From contig JAKIWI010000011.1 of assembly GCA_022750115.1 (NCBI GenBank), forward strand, positions 1 to 48,680: 48,680 nucleotides of DNA, read 5' to 3'. This document shows, piece by piece, positions 41,718 through 48,680 of this stretch. This stretch comes from Thermoplasmata archaeon. GTDB taxonomy: Archaea > Thermoplasmatota > Thermoplasmata > Lutacidiplasmatales > UBA184. The notes below the pieces were generated by a model, which saw nothing but the letters and a program-made list of their open reading frames with translations, was not told where the DNA came from and searched no databases. A program made the translations under genes and the position numbers. The first letter of the stretch is position 1; every line of letters begins with the position of its first letter.

Positions 41718-42518
41718 TCAGAGGAGCTGAACGTAGACCAGAGTGGCGAGATCCAACCCCGACGAGGGCGACAGCTTCGCGTCGGCGGTGCACGCGTCCG
41801 CATCCCCCGTCGTGGGGTTGTCGACCTGGGCCGTCATCCAGAAGGAGAATCCGGTCGAGATGGCATACGAGTCCGCCGTGCTGAGCTGCACGGGCATCGA
41901 CATCGAGACGTTCGTGGCAAGGTTGAGCGTCGTGCTGCCCGCGGAGGTGACCGCAGTATGATTGATCCGAGCGGCCGTCTTGAGCGGCATGTTGCTCGTT
42001 TCGTTCAACACCCCGGCCGCGAATTCAAAGTTCATTTCCGCCATTTGGTTCGGTTCCGAGCAGGTCGAACCGCTCAGGCTGACGGCGACGTCCATGCTCA
42101 TCATCCACTTGACGCGAACCGTGAACGATCCGCTCTGACCAGTAAACCCTTGAATCAGGATGCCGGTTCGCAGCTTTTCGTAGCCGCTGCTCCCGAGCGA
42201 CGTGGTCGAGGAGCAACTGCTCGCCATGACGCTCCCCCCGCCGCTCACCTTCCCCGTCGTACTGTTGAACGAGTCACCCCCGACGGTGACCATCCCGCAC
42301 CCCAACGCGTGGTGCATCTTGGTGTTCACGACCGTCCCGGTGTACGGAGCTTTCCAGTGAAGTACCGCGGCCGGGAGGGCGGCGTTGGCTAGCCCTCCAG
42401 AGACAATCCAAGCCGCACCAAGGACCACGAGGAGAGTTGGGAGTCGTCCCAAAGCGCGTCGACGGGCGACGTTAGGCCACCCAGGCCGACGGGCGACAAT
42501 CGAGCTCGGGTTGGACAA
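41718..42518 (-). CDS. Secreted Ser/Thr-rich protein, unknown
   Basis: 266 residues from a TTG start (low certainty). An arginine-rich N-terminus leads a signal helix (about 26-48, ending in ANAA), followed by a beta-rich extracellular domain with 4-5 cysteines (GCGMV, SSCSS, STCSE, DACTA) and several sequons. There is no C-terminal membrane helix, so it may be released or linked by other means. I recognise no family. A later TTG would shorten the N-terminus without losing the signal helix. Confidence 0.65.
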   Translation of the reverse strand: MSNPSSIVARRPGWPNVARRRALGRLPTLLVVLGAAWIVSGGLANAALPAAVLHWKAPYTGTVVNTKMHHALGCGMVTVGGDSFNSTTGKVSGGGSVMASSCSSTTSLGSSGYEKLRTGILIQGFTGQSGSFTVRVKWMMSMDVAVSLSGSTCSEPNQMAEMNFEFAAGVLNETSNMPLKTAARINHTAVTSAGSTTLNLATNVSMSMPVQLSTADSYAISTGFSFWMTAQVDNPTTGDADACTADAKLSPSSGLDLATLVYVQLL

Positions 42519-42616
42519 CGTGTCGCCCCCCCGGTCAGGTCTGGATGCTCTCCCGGCTCATAACAGCCGATGCCGTCGGGGGATCCAGGGAGCCTCGGAC
42601 TCTCCCGCTGGACGCA

Positions 42617-42922
42617 TCACTTGCCGACGCCGTAGCCCGCCAGGCGCACAGTCTCTTCGCGGCCGGCGGCGACCGCCGGGGTCATCTTGTCCGGAGGTTG
42701 CCCGACGACTTTCTCGATCCCTTTCGGGACAAAGTAGTCGGCGGTGAAGAACTCCCCGACGGCGCCACATTTGGGACAGGTGTGGTGCAGTCCGTTCATC
42801 GTCACACCGCTCAGTCCCGCCTCGTCGGCTAGGGCGATTCCGCTGGGGAACTCCTCGTGGCACTGCCGGCATTTCACAAACAACGACGGCATTTCTCTCA
42901 CCGGGAAATCCTTCGGTTTCAT
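42617..42922 (-). CDS. Small zinc-ribbon protein
   Basis: 101 residues from ATG 42922. Two CxxC pairs (VKCRQCHEEF near residue 18 and HTCPKCGAVGEFF near 49) should bind one zinc, followed by a polar helix. The frame stays open far upstream, but that part is Arg/Pro-rich and unrelated to a zinc ribbon. Function is unknown. It is divergent from the ComA-like gene, about 220 nt away. Confidence 0.75.
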   Translation of the reverse strand: MKPKDFPVREMPSLFVKCRQCHEEFPSGIALADEAGLSGVTMNGLHHTCPKCGAVGEFFTADYFVPKGIEKVVGQPPDKMTPAVAAGREETVRLAGYGVGK

Positions 42923-43146
42923 CCCACTTGAACCCTTGTCCAACCCTGGTCGGAGCCTCGTCGCGAGACGACAATCGACGTAGAATCGACGGTCCGATCG
43001 GCCCGGCGCAACGACGATGGTCGAGCGTGGTCCGGGCGGGGGCGACCGGACGGCTCGCGCCCTCCCTCCGGCTCCGAGACGGGTCGCTCGCCAGCCGAGG
43101 TCAAATACGCCGTTCCGGTGGGAGCGGCATCCAACGGGGTGTTCTG

Positions 43147-44145
43147 GTGGCAGCTTCGGCGCCTCGGCGAGGCACATCTGCGTTCTTTCCGTCCGAGCTC
43201 CCCGCGCCACAACGGCCCCGCAAGACCGGGGTCACTCACGTCCTCGACCGCCTCGACCCCCTCTCGGAAGAGTGGCTCCGCCCGCTCGCGCGCTACATCG
43301 ACGTCGTGAAGATCGGGTGGGGGCTCCCGCTCCTACTCCCCCGGGAAATCGTCCGACGGCGTATCCGGTTCTACCACGACCTCGGTGTCGAGGTGTCGAC
43401 GGGGGGGACGCTCCTCGAGCACGCGGTCTCCCGGGACCGCGCCACGGCCGCCATCACGGAGGCGCGCGAGCTCGGGTTCGACATCGTCGAGGTCTCCGAC
43501 GGGATCATCGAGCTGTCCACCGCGCAAATCGCCAAGCTCGCCCAGGAGGTCCGCTCCCACCGGATGGACGTCTACATCGAGGTCGGGAAGAAGAACCCGC
43601 AGAACCAGCTCTCGCTCCGCGAGACCCTCGACCGGATCGGGCGCGCTCGGGAGCTCTCGCCGCGCAAGGTGATCATCGAGAGTCGAGAATCCGGTCGCGG
43701 GGTCGGGATCTACGACGGGGAGGGCATGATCAAGTGGGACTGGGTCCGCTCGATCGTCGCCGACCATCCCCCCGAGGACCTGATCTTCGAGGCCCCGCAG
43801 GAGCACCAGCAAGTCGCGCTGCTGAAGGAGCTCGGGTCCGAGACGAACCTCGGCAACGTCTCCCTCCACTCGGTCGGTCCGCTCGCGACGGAGCGGCTGG
43901 GGTTGCGCGGGGACACGTTTGGCACCATCCGAAGCTCCCGGTCGGTCAAGGGACCCCCCGCGACGAAGTTCCTCTACTTCCTGCTCGAGACGTATCGCGG
44001 TCTCGACCAGTCCGAGCTCGTGCGCCTGTCGCGACTCCCCCGCCGGACGGTGCAAAGCGGCCTCGATTCGCTCCGTCGTCAGGGTCTCGTCCGCGAGGGC
44101 GTCTCCCTCGTCGACTCGCGAAGACGCGAGTACCGGCTTACCTGA
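43147..44145 (+). CDS. ComA-type phosphosulfolactate synthase fused to a winged helix
   Basis: 332 residues from GTG 43147. Residues about 20-262 form a TIM-barrel of the ComA family (PF02679): YIDVVKIGWGLPLLL, STGGTLLEHA, FDIVEVSDGIIELS, YIEVGKKNPQ, IIESRESGRGVGIYD, IFEAPQEHQQVALL and GLRGDTFG. ComA adds sulfite to phosphoenolpyruvate, the first step of coenzyme M synthesis. Residues about 270-332 form a winged helix (LSRLPRRTVQSGLDSLRRQGLV, then a basic wing) that is not part of normal ComA. The protein could be an enzyme with a DNA-binding tail, or a regulator that uses the barrel to sense a sulfonate or phosphosugar. No other coenzyme M gene lies nearby. A TATA-like caaatacg precedes by about 42 nt. 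Confidence 0.83.
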   Translation: MAASAPRRGTSAFFPSELPAPQRPRKTGVTHVLDRLDPLSEEWLRPLARYIDVVKIGWGLPLLLPREIVRRRIRFYHDLGVEVSTGGTLLEHAVSRDRATAAITEARELGFDIVEVSDGIIELSTAQIAKLAQEVRSHRMDVYIEVGKKNPQNQLSLRETLDRIGRARELSPRKVIIESRESGRGVGIYDGEGMIKWDWVRSIVADHPPEDLIFEAPQEHQQVALLKELGSETNLGNVSLHSVGPLATERLGLRGDTFGTIRSSRSVKGPPATKFLYFLLETYRGLDQSELVRLSRLPRRTVQSGLDSLRRQGLVREGVSLVDSRRREYRLT

Positions 44146-44172
44146 GACTCGGGGGGCGCCCACCGGGCCGCT

Positions 44173-45162
44173 TCAGCGGCGATTGAAGGTCCGTTCTCGC
44201 GCGACGGTGGCGGCGCCGATCAGAACCGCGTCGTGACCCAAGGCGACGGGATGGACCGTCACGGCGTTGGCCGCTGGCGGCTGGCAGTGGCGCCGGATCG
44301 CGCCGTCGACGTCGCCGACCAACTCCGGCCAACCTTCGATGACGCCGCCTCCCAGGACCACGCGGGCGGGATTGAACGCGTTCACGAGGCCCGCCACACC
44401 CTGTCCGAGCCAATCCCCCGTCTCGTTGACGAGGCGGAGAGCGAGCGGGACTCCGAGCATGGCCGCGCGCCCGACCGATGCGGCGCCCAGGCCGTCCCCG
44501 ACCCGGTCGGCTTCAACGAGGAGTGGCGCCCCTCCGGAGGGGTCGGCGGCAACGGCTTCGCGGGCGCGTTGGGCGATTGCCCAGCCGCCCACATACGCCT
44601 CGAGGCAGCCCCGTCCGGGGCAGTGGCACTTCCGTCCGCCGGCGAACAGGATCGAGTGACCGACCTCCCCAAAGGCGCCCGAGGCTCCCTCGAGCAATCG
44701 GCCGCCTGCCACGACGCTTCCTCCGACCCCGGTGCCCACGAAGACGACGAGCAGGTCGTTCGCCCTCTGGCCGGCACCGAATCTCCATTCGGCAATCGTA
44801 GCTGCTCGGGCGTCGTTCAGGACGGCGACGGGTACGCCGAGGGCCTCCGCGAGCTTGGCGCCCAGCGGGTACTCTCTCCACCCGAGGTTCGGCGCGTGAT
44901 GGACCAGGCCGCTCGCCTCGTCGACCTGCGCGGCCGCGCCGACGCCGACCGCCTCGATCGGGGCGGTGGAGTTCCCCCGGACGAGATCGATCGTCGCGAG
45001 GATTTCCTCGACCACAGCGTCGGGGCCGGCGTTCGAGTGCAGGCGACGACTCCTCTCGCCGCGGCGGCGCCCGTCCGCCTCCACCTGGGCCACCGAGATC
45101 TTCGTTCCTCCCAGGTCGACGCCGATCACCGTCCGCGGGTCGGGCTCCGCGGCGGGCGCCAC
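44173..45162 (-). CDS. ROK-family glucokinase
   Basis: 329 residues from a GTG. The ATP site VIGVDLGGTKISVAQV is at the N-terminus, VLNDARAATIAEW and FVGTGVGGSVVAGG follow, and GEVGHSILF leads to the zinc cluster CHCPGRGCLEAYVGG typical of ROK sugar kinases. It phosphorylates glucose or a related hexose. It follows the triosephosphate isomerase gene by 16 nt, so the two are probably co-expressed in sugar metabolism. The exact sugar is not certain. Confidence 0.9.
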   Translation of the reverse strand: MAPAAEPDPRTVIGVDLGGTKISVAQVEADGRRRGERSRRLHSNAGPDAVVEEILATIDLVRGNSTAPIEAVGVGAAAQVDEASGLVHHAPNLGWREYPLGAKLAEALGVPVAVLNDARAATIAEWRFGAGQRANDLLVVFVGTGVGGSVVAGGRLLEGASGAFGEVGHSILFAGGRKCHCPGRGCLEAYVGGWAIAQRAREAVAADPSGGAPLLVEADRVGDGLGAASVGRAAMLGVPLALRLVNETGDWLGQGVAGLVNAFNPARVVLGGGVIEGWPELVGDVDGAIRRHCQPPAANAVTVHPVALGHDAVLIGAATVARERTFNRR

Positions 45163-45178
45163 GCGGTCGGATCCTCCC

Positions 45179-45859
45179 CTACGCGGCGTGACGGGGGCGC
45201 TCGGGGTAGCCGGCCAGAAGTTCGGAGATCGCTTCGGCCGGGTCTACGGCGCGGGTCACGGCGCTCGCAACGAGGACCCCGTGGGCGCCCAGCTCGAGGG
45301 CGATTCGAACATCGTTGCGGTCGTGGACGCCCGCGCCGCAGAGGACGCGCGTGTTCGGGGAGACCTCCCGGACCGCCTCCACGGTACCCCGCACGACCTC
45401 CGGCCGCGCGGTGGCGACGGACCGGTCGCCGCCAATGAGCTCCGGCGGTTCGACGGCGAGGTAGGGGGGATGCGTTCGCGCCAGCGAGCGCGCGTCCTCG
45501 ACGTCCTTCGCACAGACGATCGCCGCGAGCCCAACGGCGTGAAGCCGGCCCACAACTTGGGCGATGTCCTCCGGGCCGATGCGATGTTCCGAGTGGTTGA
45601 GGATGCTCCCGACGACTCCCGAGGCGCGAAGCGATTCGGCGACGACCCATCCCGTGTGGGCTCCTGGGTCGAAGGCGTCGACGTGCTGGGCGACAATCGG
45701 GATCGGGAGCGCCGCAGCCAGGACCCCGAGGTCGGGGGCGGCCGGAGCGATCGCTACGGCGACGCCGCGTGCCGACCCCTGGCGGGCCAGGATCTGGCCG
45801 ATGTGGAGCGCACCGGCGCCGAGGGCGCTCGGCGCGGCCTTGAGGTTCAGGAGGAACAG
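45179..45859 (-). CDS. tpiA: Archaeal triosephosphate isomerase without a normal start codon
   Basis: 226 residues when counted from CTG 45859. LLNLKAAPSALG (Asn and Lys of the substrate site), ILNHSEHR (catalytic His), YLAVEPPELIGG (catalytic Glu) and VLCGAGVH (phosphate loop) match the short archaeal TIM. No ATG, GTG or TTG exists in frame between the stop of the preceding gene and the first strand; the nearest ATG (46033) would add a 58-residue low-complexity tail that overlaps another gene. CTG 45859 gives the usual length and is my best guess. Confidence 0.85.
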   Translation of the reverse strand: MFLLNLKAAPSALGAGALHIGQILARQGSARGVAVAIAPAAPDLGVLAAALPIPIVAQHVDAFDPGAHTGWVVAESLRASGVVGSILNHSEHRIGPEDIAQVVGRLHAVGLAAIVCAKDVEDARSLARTHPPYLAVEPPELIGGDRSVATARPEVVRGTVEAVREVSPNTRVLCGAGVHDRNDVRIALELGAHGVLVASAVTRAVDPAEAISELLAGYPERPRHAA

Positions 45860-45878
45860 CGGGGCGCCGAGCGGCGCC

Positions 45879-46088
45879 TCAGTGGGCGACGGTGACCCGG
45901 AGCCGCTTCGGGCGCGAGCAGATCGCGTACTCGTCGCCGTCGAAGAAGACCTCCCGGTCGGGGTGCTTGAGCTGGAGCTCTCGGATCTTGGTGAGAACGT
46001 CCTCGATTGTCGTGGTTTCGTCATTCGGGTCAATCCGGAGGTGGACGGTCTTTTCCAGCCGCTCGATCGGACGCCCCCGCTCCACCAT
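45879..46088 (-). CDS. Small conserved-looking acidic/basic protein, first gene of the tpiA operon
   Basis: 69 residues from ATG 46088, chosen by a TATA-like ctatttag about 39 nt upstream. LEKTVHLRIDPNDETTTIEDVLTKI then HPDREVFFDGDEYAICSRP suggests a compact alpha/beta fold. It has one Cys and no membrane segment. It precedes tpiA by about 20 nt, so it may be involved in expression or activity of the sugar genes. I recognise no named family. Confidence 0.65.
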   Translation of the reverse strand: MVERGRPIERLEKTVHLRIDPNDETTTIEDVLTKIRELQLKHPDREVFFDGDEYAICSRPKRLRVTVAH

Positions 46089-46123
46089 TCGGGCCCCGGC
46101 GCGTCCGGGCACCGCCCCCCCTT

Positions 46124-46131
46124 CTAAATAG
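46124..46131. promoter_or_regulatory. AT-rich element between divergent genes
   Basis: ctaaatag on the plus strand and ctatttag on the minus strand. It is centred about 39 nt before the 46088 start (minus) and about 73 nt before the 46201 start (plus); the latter may instead use gcttatga near 46160-46166. Confidence 0.35.
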
Positions 46132-46200
46132 CCTTCTTCGGAGCTTGCGACGGGGCGCGCTTATGAACGAGACCTCACATCGCGCGCGCGGACGGGCCCC

Positions 46201-46479
46201 GTGAAGGACCGCGACGAGCTCAAACGGGTCGTGTTCGGCCAGACTCGCGTCATCCTCACGCGCGACCTGTCGATCATGAACCCGAACCTCGTGGAAGGGG
46301 CGAGCGGGCTCGTCATGGGAAAGCTCGCCACCTACACGCTGAAGGTGCAGTTCCCGAAGGTGACGGTGGGCGTCAACTGGCAGGACTGCGACATCGTCGA
46401 GGGGAAGTTCGGTATGACCACCGACGCGGACCAGCCGAAGGTGATCCCGCGACCCCGGGCGATCACGGACGACGGGTGA
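46201..46479 (+). CDS. Small protein coupled to purT, unknown
   Basis: 92 residues from a GTG. The sequence is beta-rich (TRVILTRDLSIMNPNLVEG, GKLATYTLKVQFPKVTVGVNW) with one cysteine and a proline-rich end. There is no signal peptide or membrane helix. Its stop overlaps the purT start as GTGA, so both are translated together, which hints at a purine-linked or ligand-binding role. I recognise no family. Confidence 0.65.
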   Translation: MKDRDELKRVVFGQTRVILTRDLSIMNPNLVEGASGLVMGKLATYTLKVQFPKVTVGVNWQDCDIVEGKFGMTTDADQPKVIPRPRAITDDG

Positions 46480-47768
46480 CGCCCCCCGGCGACCCACCCC
46501 ACGCTCCCGGCCCGTCCCGCGGCGTCTTGCCGCTGGGACGATTCGGCACTCCCCTCGTCGGCTCCGCCCGTCGCCTGCTCCTGCTCGGGAGCGGCGAGAT
46601 CGGCCGGGAGGTCGCGATCGAAGCGATGCGCCTCGGCGCCGAGGTCGTCGCGGTCGACCGCTATGAGAACGCCCCCGCGATGCAGGTCGCCCACCGATCC
46701 CACGTCATCGCGATGACGGACGGGGGGGCGCTGCGGGCCGTCGTGGAGGCGGAGCGACCCGATGTCATCGTCCCAGAGATCGAACAGATCGACACGGCCG
46801 AGCTCGTCCGCTTGGAGTCGGACGGCTGGACCGTCGTTCCGAACGCGGAGGCGACGCGTGCCACGATGGACCGAGAGCGGATCCGCCGCCTCGCCGCTGA
46901 GATCGCGCACGTCCCGACGTCACGGTTCGGCTTCGCGGATTCCCTGAACGATGCCCGCTCGGTGGCGGAGGGCCTCGGTTTCCCGTGCCTGTTCAAGTCG
47001 ATCACGAGCTCGTCCGGCCACGGCATGAGCCGCGTGAATTCGCTCTCGGAAGTAGAGGCGGCCTACCGGGAAGCGTCCACATCGGGCCGAGTGGCGAACC
47101 CTCGGGTGATGGTCGAGGAGTTCGTCCGATTCGACCACGAGGTGACGGTGCTCACCCTACGGCACTTCGGGGCGAGCGGCCGGACCGTTACGACGACGAT
47201 GGCCCCGATCGGCCATTCCCGGCCGGGCACGCTGTTCCACGAGTCCTGGCAGCCCGCGGATCTTCCGGACGCGGTCGTGGAGTCCCTCGACCGGACGGCG
47301 AAGGCCGTCACCGACCAGCTCGGCGGGATCGGGATCTTCGGCGTCGAGTGCTTCGTCCGGGGGACCGAAGTCCTGTTCAGCGAGGTGTCGCCGCGGCCTC
47401 ACGACACCGGATTCGTCACGATCGCCAGTCAGGCGAACAGCGAGTTCGCTCTGCACGCCCGGGCGATTCTAGGCCTCCCCTACGAAGGGCCCGAACCGAC
47501 CCAACCGGCCGCCGCCCACGTGATCCTCGCTCCCTCGTCCGGTTGGGCGCCGAGCTTTGACGGCGCGTTCGAGGCGTTCGCCACGCCGGGCGTCCGGCTC
47601 CAGTTCTTCGGCAAGCCCGAGGGGTTCCATGACCGACGCCTCGGCGTCGCGGTCGCCCGGGCCGAGAACGTCACGAAGGCCCGAGCCCGCGCCGAGGCCG
47701 CCGCGCACCTCGTGGAGCAGCGAATCGAGTTCGAGGGTCGGCGCGACCCCGTCGCGCGGGTTTCCTGA
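46476..47768 (+). CDS. purT: Formate-dependent phosphoribosylglycinamide formyltransferase
   Basis: 430 residues. This ATP-grasp enzyme makes formyl-GAR from GAR, formate and ATP in purine synthesis. RLLLLGSGEIGREVAIEAMRLGAEVVAVDRYENAPAMQVA is the N-terminal signature; PEIEQIDTAELVRLE, LFKSITSSSGHGMS, FGVECFVRGTEVLFSEVSPRPHDTG and IASQANSEFALHARAILG follow. The GTG start overlaps the preceding stop; the first about 20 residues are a proline-rich extension, so an internal start is possible. Folate-independent PurT is common in archaea. Confidence 0.95.
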   Translation: MTPPGDPPHAPGPSRGVLPLGRFGTPLVGSARRLLLLGSGEIGREVAIEAMRLGAEVVAVDRYENAPAMQVAHRSHVIAMTDGGALRAVVEAERPDVIVPEIEQIDTAELVRLESDGWTVVPNAEATRATMDRERIRRLAAEIAHVPTSRFGFADSLNDARSVAEGLGFPCLFKSITSSSGHGMSRVNSLSEVEAAYREASTSGRVANPRVMVEEFVRFDHEVTVLTLRHFGASGRTVTTTMAPIGHSRPGTLFHESWQPADLPDAVVESLDRTAKAVTDQLGGIGIFGVECFVRGTEVLFSEVSPRPHDTGFVTIASQANSEFALHARAILGLPYEGPEPTQPAAAHVILAPSSGWAPSFDGAFEAFATPGVRLQFFGKPEGFHDRRLGVAVARAENVTKARARAEAAAHLVEQRIEFEGRRDPVARVS

Positions 47769-47827
47769 TGGCACCGGAGCTATCGACAGGTTAAGCCCCC
47801 GAAAGGGAATCCCGGTCAGGTCCGAAC

Positions 47828-48680
47828 ATGGCGAGCCACATCCGAACCGTCGAGGAGCGTTTTCCGGGACTGGAAGCGATCGAAGGGGCGGGGGTCCGGC
47901 TCCATCGTCTGTTCGGACATTCCGAGGTGCCGCGCCTCGACCCGTTCCTCCTGCTCGACCATTTCCGCTCCGCCGACCCGAGCGACTACGTCGCCGGGTT
48001 CCCCTGGCACCCGCACCGTGGGATCGAGACGGTCACCTACATGTTGAACGGCCAAGTCGACCACGGCGACACGCTCGGCAACACCGGCACCATCGACTCG
48101 GGCGACGTCCAGTGGATGAGCTCGGGGAGCGGCATCCTGCACCAGGAGATGCCGAGACGCATGGAGGGCACGCTCGACGGGTTCCAGCTTTGGGTCAACA
48201 TGCCGGCCCGCGACAAGATGTCGACCCCCGAGTACCGGGGCGTCCGGGGGACGGCGTTCCCCATCGTCCGCGACGACGCCGGCTCGACCATCAAGGTCGT
48301 CGCGGGAGGGTTCCAGGGCGCCGTCGGGCCGGTGGACCAGCTCCCGGTCGACCCCACCTACCTCGACGTCAGCGTCCGCCCCGGCGAAACGTTCCGGGCG
48401 CCCACGGTCCCGGGGCATACGACGTTCGCCTACCCGGTCGAGGGGGGCGCTCGGTTCGACCCGGTGACGCAGGACACGATCTCGCAGCGGGAGGTGGCGG
48501 TCTACGGCGACGGCGATTCGGTGGAGATCACCGCCGGGCCCGAGGGGGTCCGCTTCCTGCTCGTCTCCGGCCGACCGTTGCGGGAACCGGTCGCCTGGTA
48601 CGGTCCGATCGTCATGAACCGTCCCGAGGAGCTCCAAGAGGCGATGCGGGAGCTTCGACGGGGCGACTTCATCAAGGACA
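47828..48680 (+). CDS. Pirin family protein (partial, cut by window end)
   Basis: At least 284 residues; the end lies outside the window. LDPFLLLDHFRSADPSDYVAGFPWHPHRGIETVTYML holds the HxH of the metal site, and DHGDTLGNTGTIDSGDVQWMSSGSGILHQEMP the further His and Glu of the pirin N-terminal cupin. A second cupin follows. Pirins bind iron and act as quercetinase-like oxygenases or redox-sensing cofactors; the role in archaea is unclear. It starts from ATG 47828 with a weak TATA-like ggttaag about 40 nt upstream. Confidence 0.93.
   Translation, partial: MASHIRTVEERFPGLEAIEGAGVRLHRLFGHSEVPRLDPFLLLDHFRSADPSDYVAGFPWHPHRGIETVTYMLNGQVDHGDTLGNTGTIDSGDVQWMSSGSGILHQEMPRRMEGTLDGFQLWVNMPARDKMSTPEYRGVRGTAFPIVRDDAGSTIKVVAGGFQGAVGPVDQLPVDPTYLDVSVRPGETFRAPTVPGHTTFAYPVEGGARFDPVTQDTISQREVAVYGDGDSVEITAGPEGVRFLLVSGRPLREPVAWYGPIVMNRPEELQEAMRELRRGDFIKD

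Noticed and set aside
42928-43146. N-terminal extension of the ComA-like protein by 73 residues
   Set aside because: The extension is Arg/Gly/Ser-rich, lies upstream of a TATA-like element at about 43101-43108, and ComA similarity begins after GTG 43147.
45860-46033. ATG start at 46033 for triosephosphate isomerase
   Set aside because: It would add a Ser/Arg/Thr-rich tail overlapping the small upstream gene out of frame; archaeal TIMs start just before the NxK strand.

Overview
The window is GC-rich, densely packed DNA from an archaeon, most likely a high-GC lineage of Thermoplasmata (Thermoplasmatota). That placement is inferred from gene content and style. Archaeal markers present are deoxyhypusine synthase, a ComA-type phosphosulfolactate synthase, a short archaeal triosephosphate isomerase, a PyrB/PyrI pair, and many surface proteins with a signal peptide, abundant N-x-S/T sequons and one C-terminal membrane anchor. 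Many genes have a TATA-like element about 25-31 nt before the start codon, which implies leaderless mRNAs. I see no rRNA, convincing tRNA, CRISPR array, IS element or phage gene. 44 protein genes are annotated; the last (pirin) is cut by the window end.

Layout. 0-7.4 kb: small membrane proteins, a run of anchored extracellular proteins (one with a thioredoxin-like CPHC domain) and a TlpA-CcdA thiol-disulfide fusion. 7.5-10.5 kb: an EamA transporter, then pyrB-pyrI and a GDT1-family membrane protein. 10.5-17 kb: two large STAND/TPR ATPases, one with an N-terminal winged helix, flanking deoxyhypusine synthase. The winged-helix protein is divergent from two coupled small ORFs across a perfect 16-bp palindrome. 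17.8-23.2 kb: a zinc-ribbon protein, a TldD/TldE-type pair, a HAD phosphatase, a VOC protein and a branched-chain aminotransferase. 23.4-39.3 kb: a surface-glycan region with a complete dTDP-L-rhamnose operon (rmlB-C-D-A), a DprE1-like oxidase plus an SDR, a DUF2079 membrane protein, an alkaline-phosphatase-superfamily enzyme, GT4 and GT2 glycosyltransferases and a giant Kelch/PKD surface protein. 39.3-40.8 kb: a palindrome-dense non-coding island and a small toxin-antitoxin-like pair whose toxin appears to lack catalytic acids. 40.9-48.7 kb: a dinucleotide-binding oxidoreductase, a secreted protein, a zinc ribbon, a ComA-like enzyme fused to a winged helix, triosephosphate isomerase with a ROK glucokinase, purT with a coupled small gene, and pirin.

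How it fits together. The central block can make dTDP-rhamnose and contains enzymes that could transfer, modify or epimerise lipid-linked sugars. The many secreted proteins are rich in N-glycosylation sequons and are plausible acceptors. The redox genes at 3-7 kb fit thiol maintenance outside the membrane. The least explained parts are the palindrome-controlled STAND regulator with its two small partner ORFs, the ComA-winged-helix fusion, the archaeal DprE1-like module and the palindrome island at 39.4-40.1 kb.
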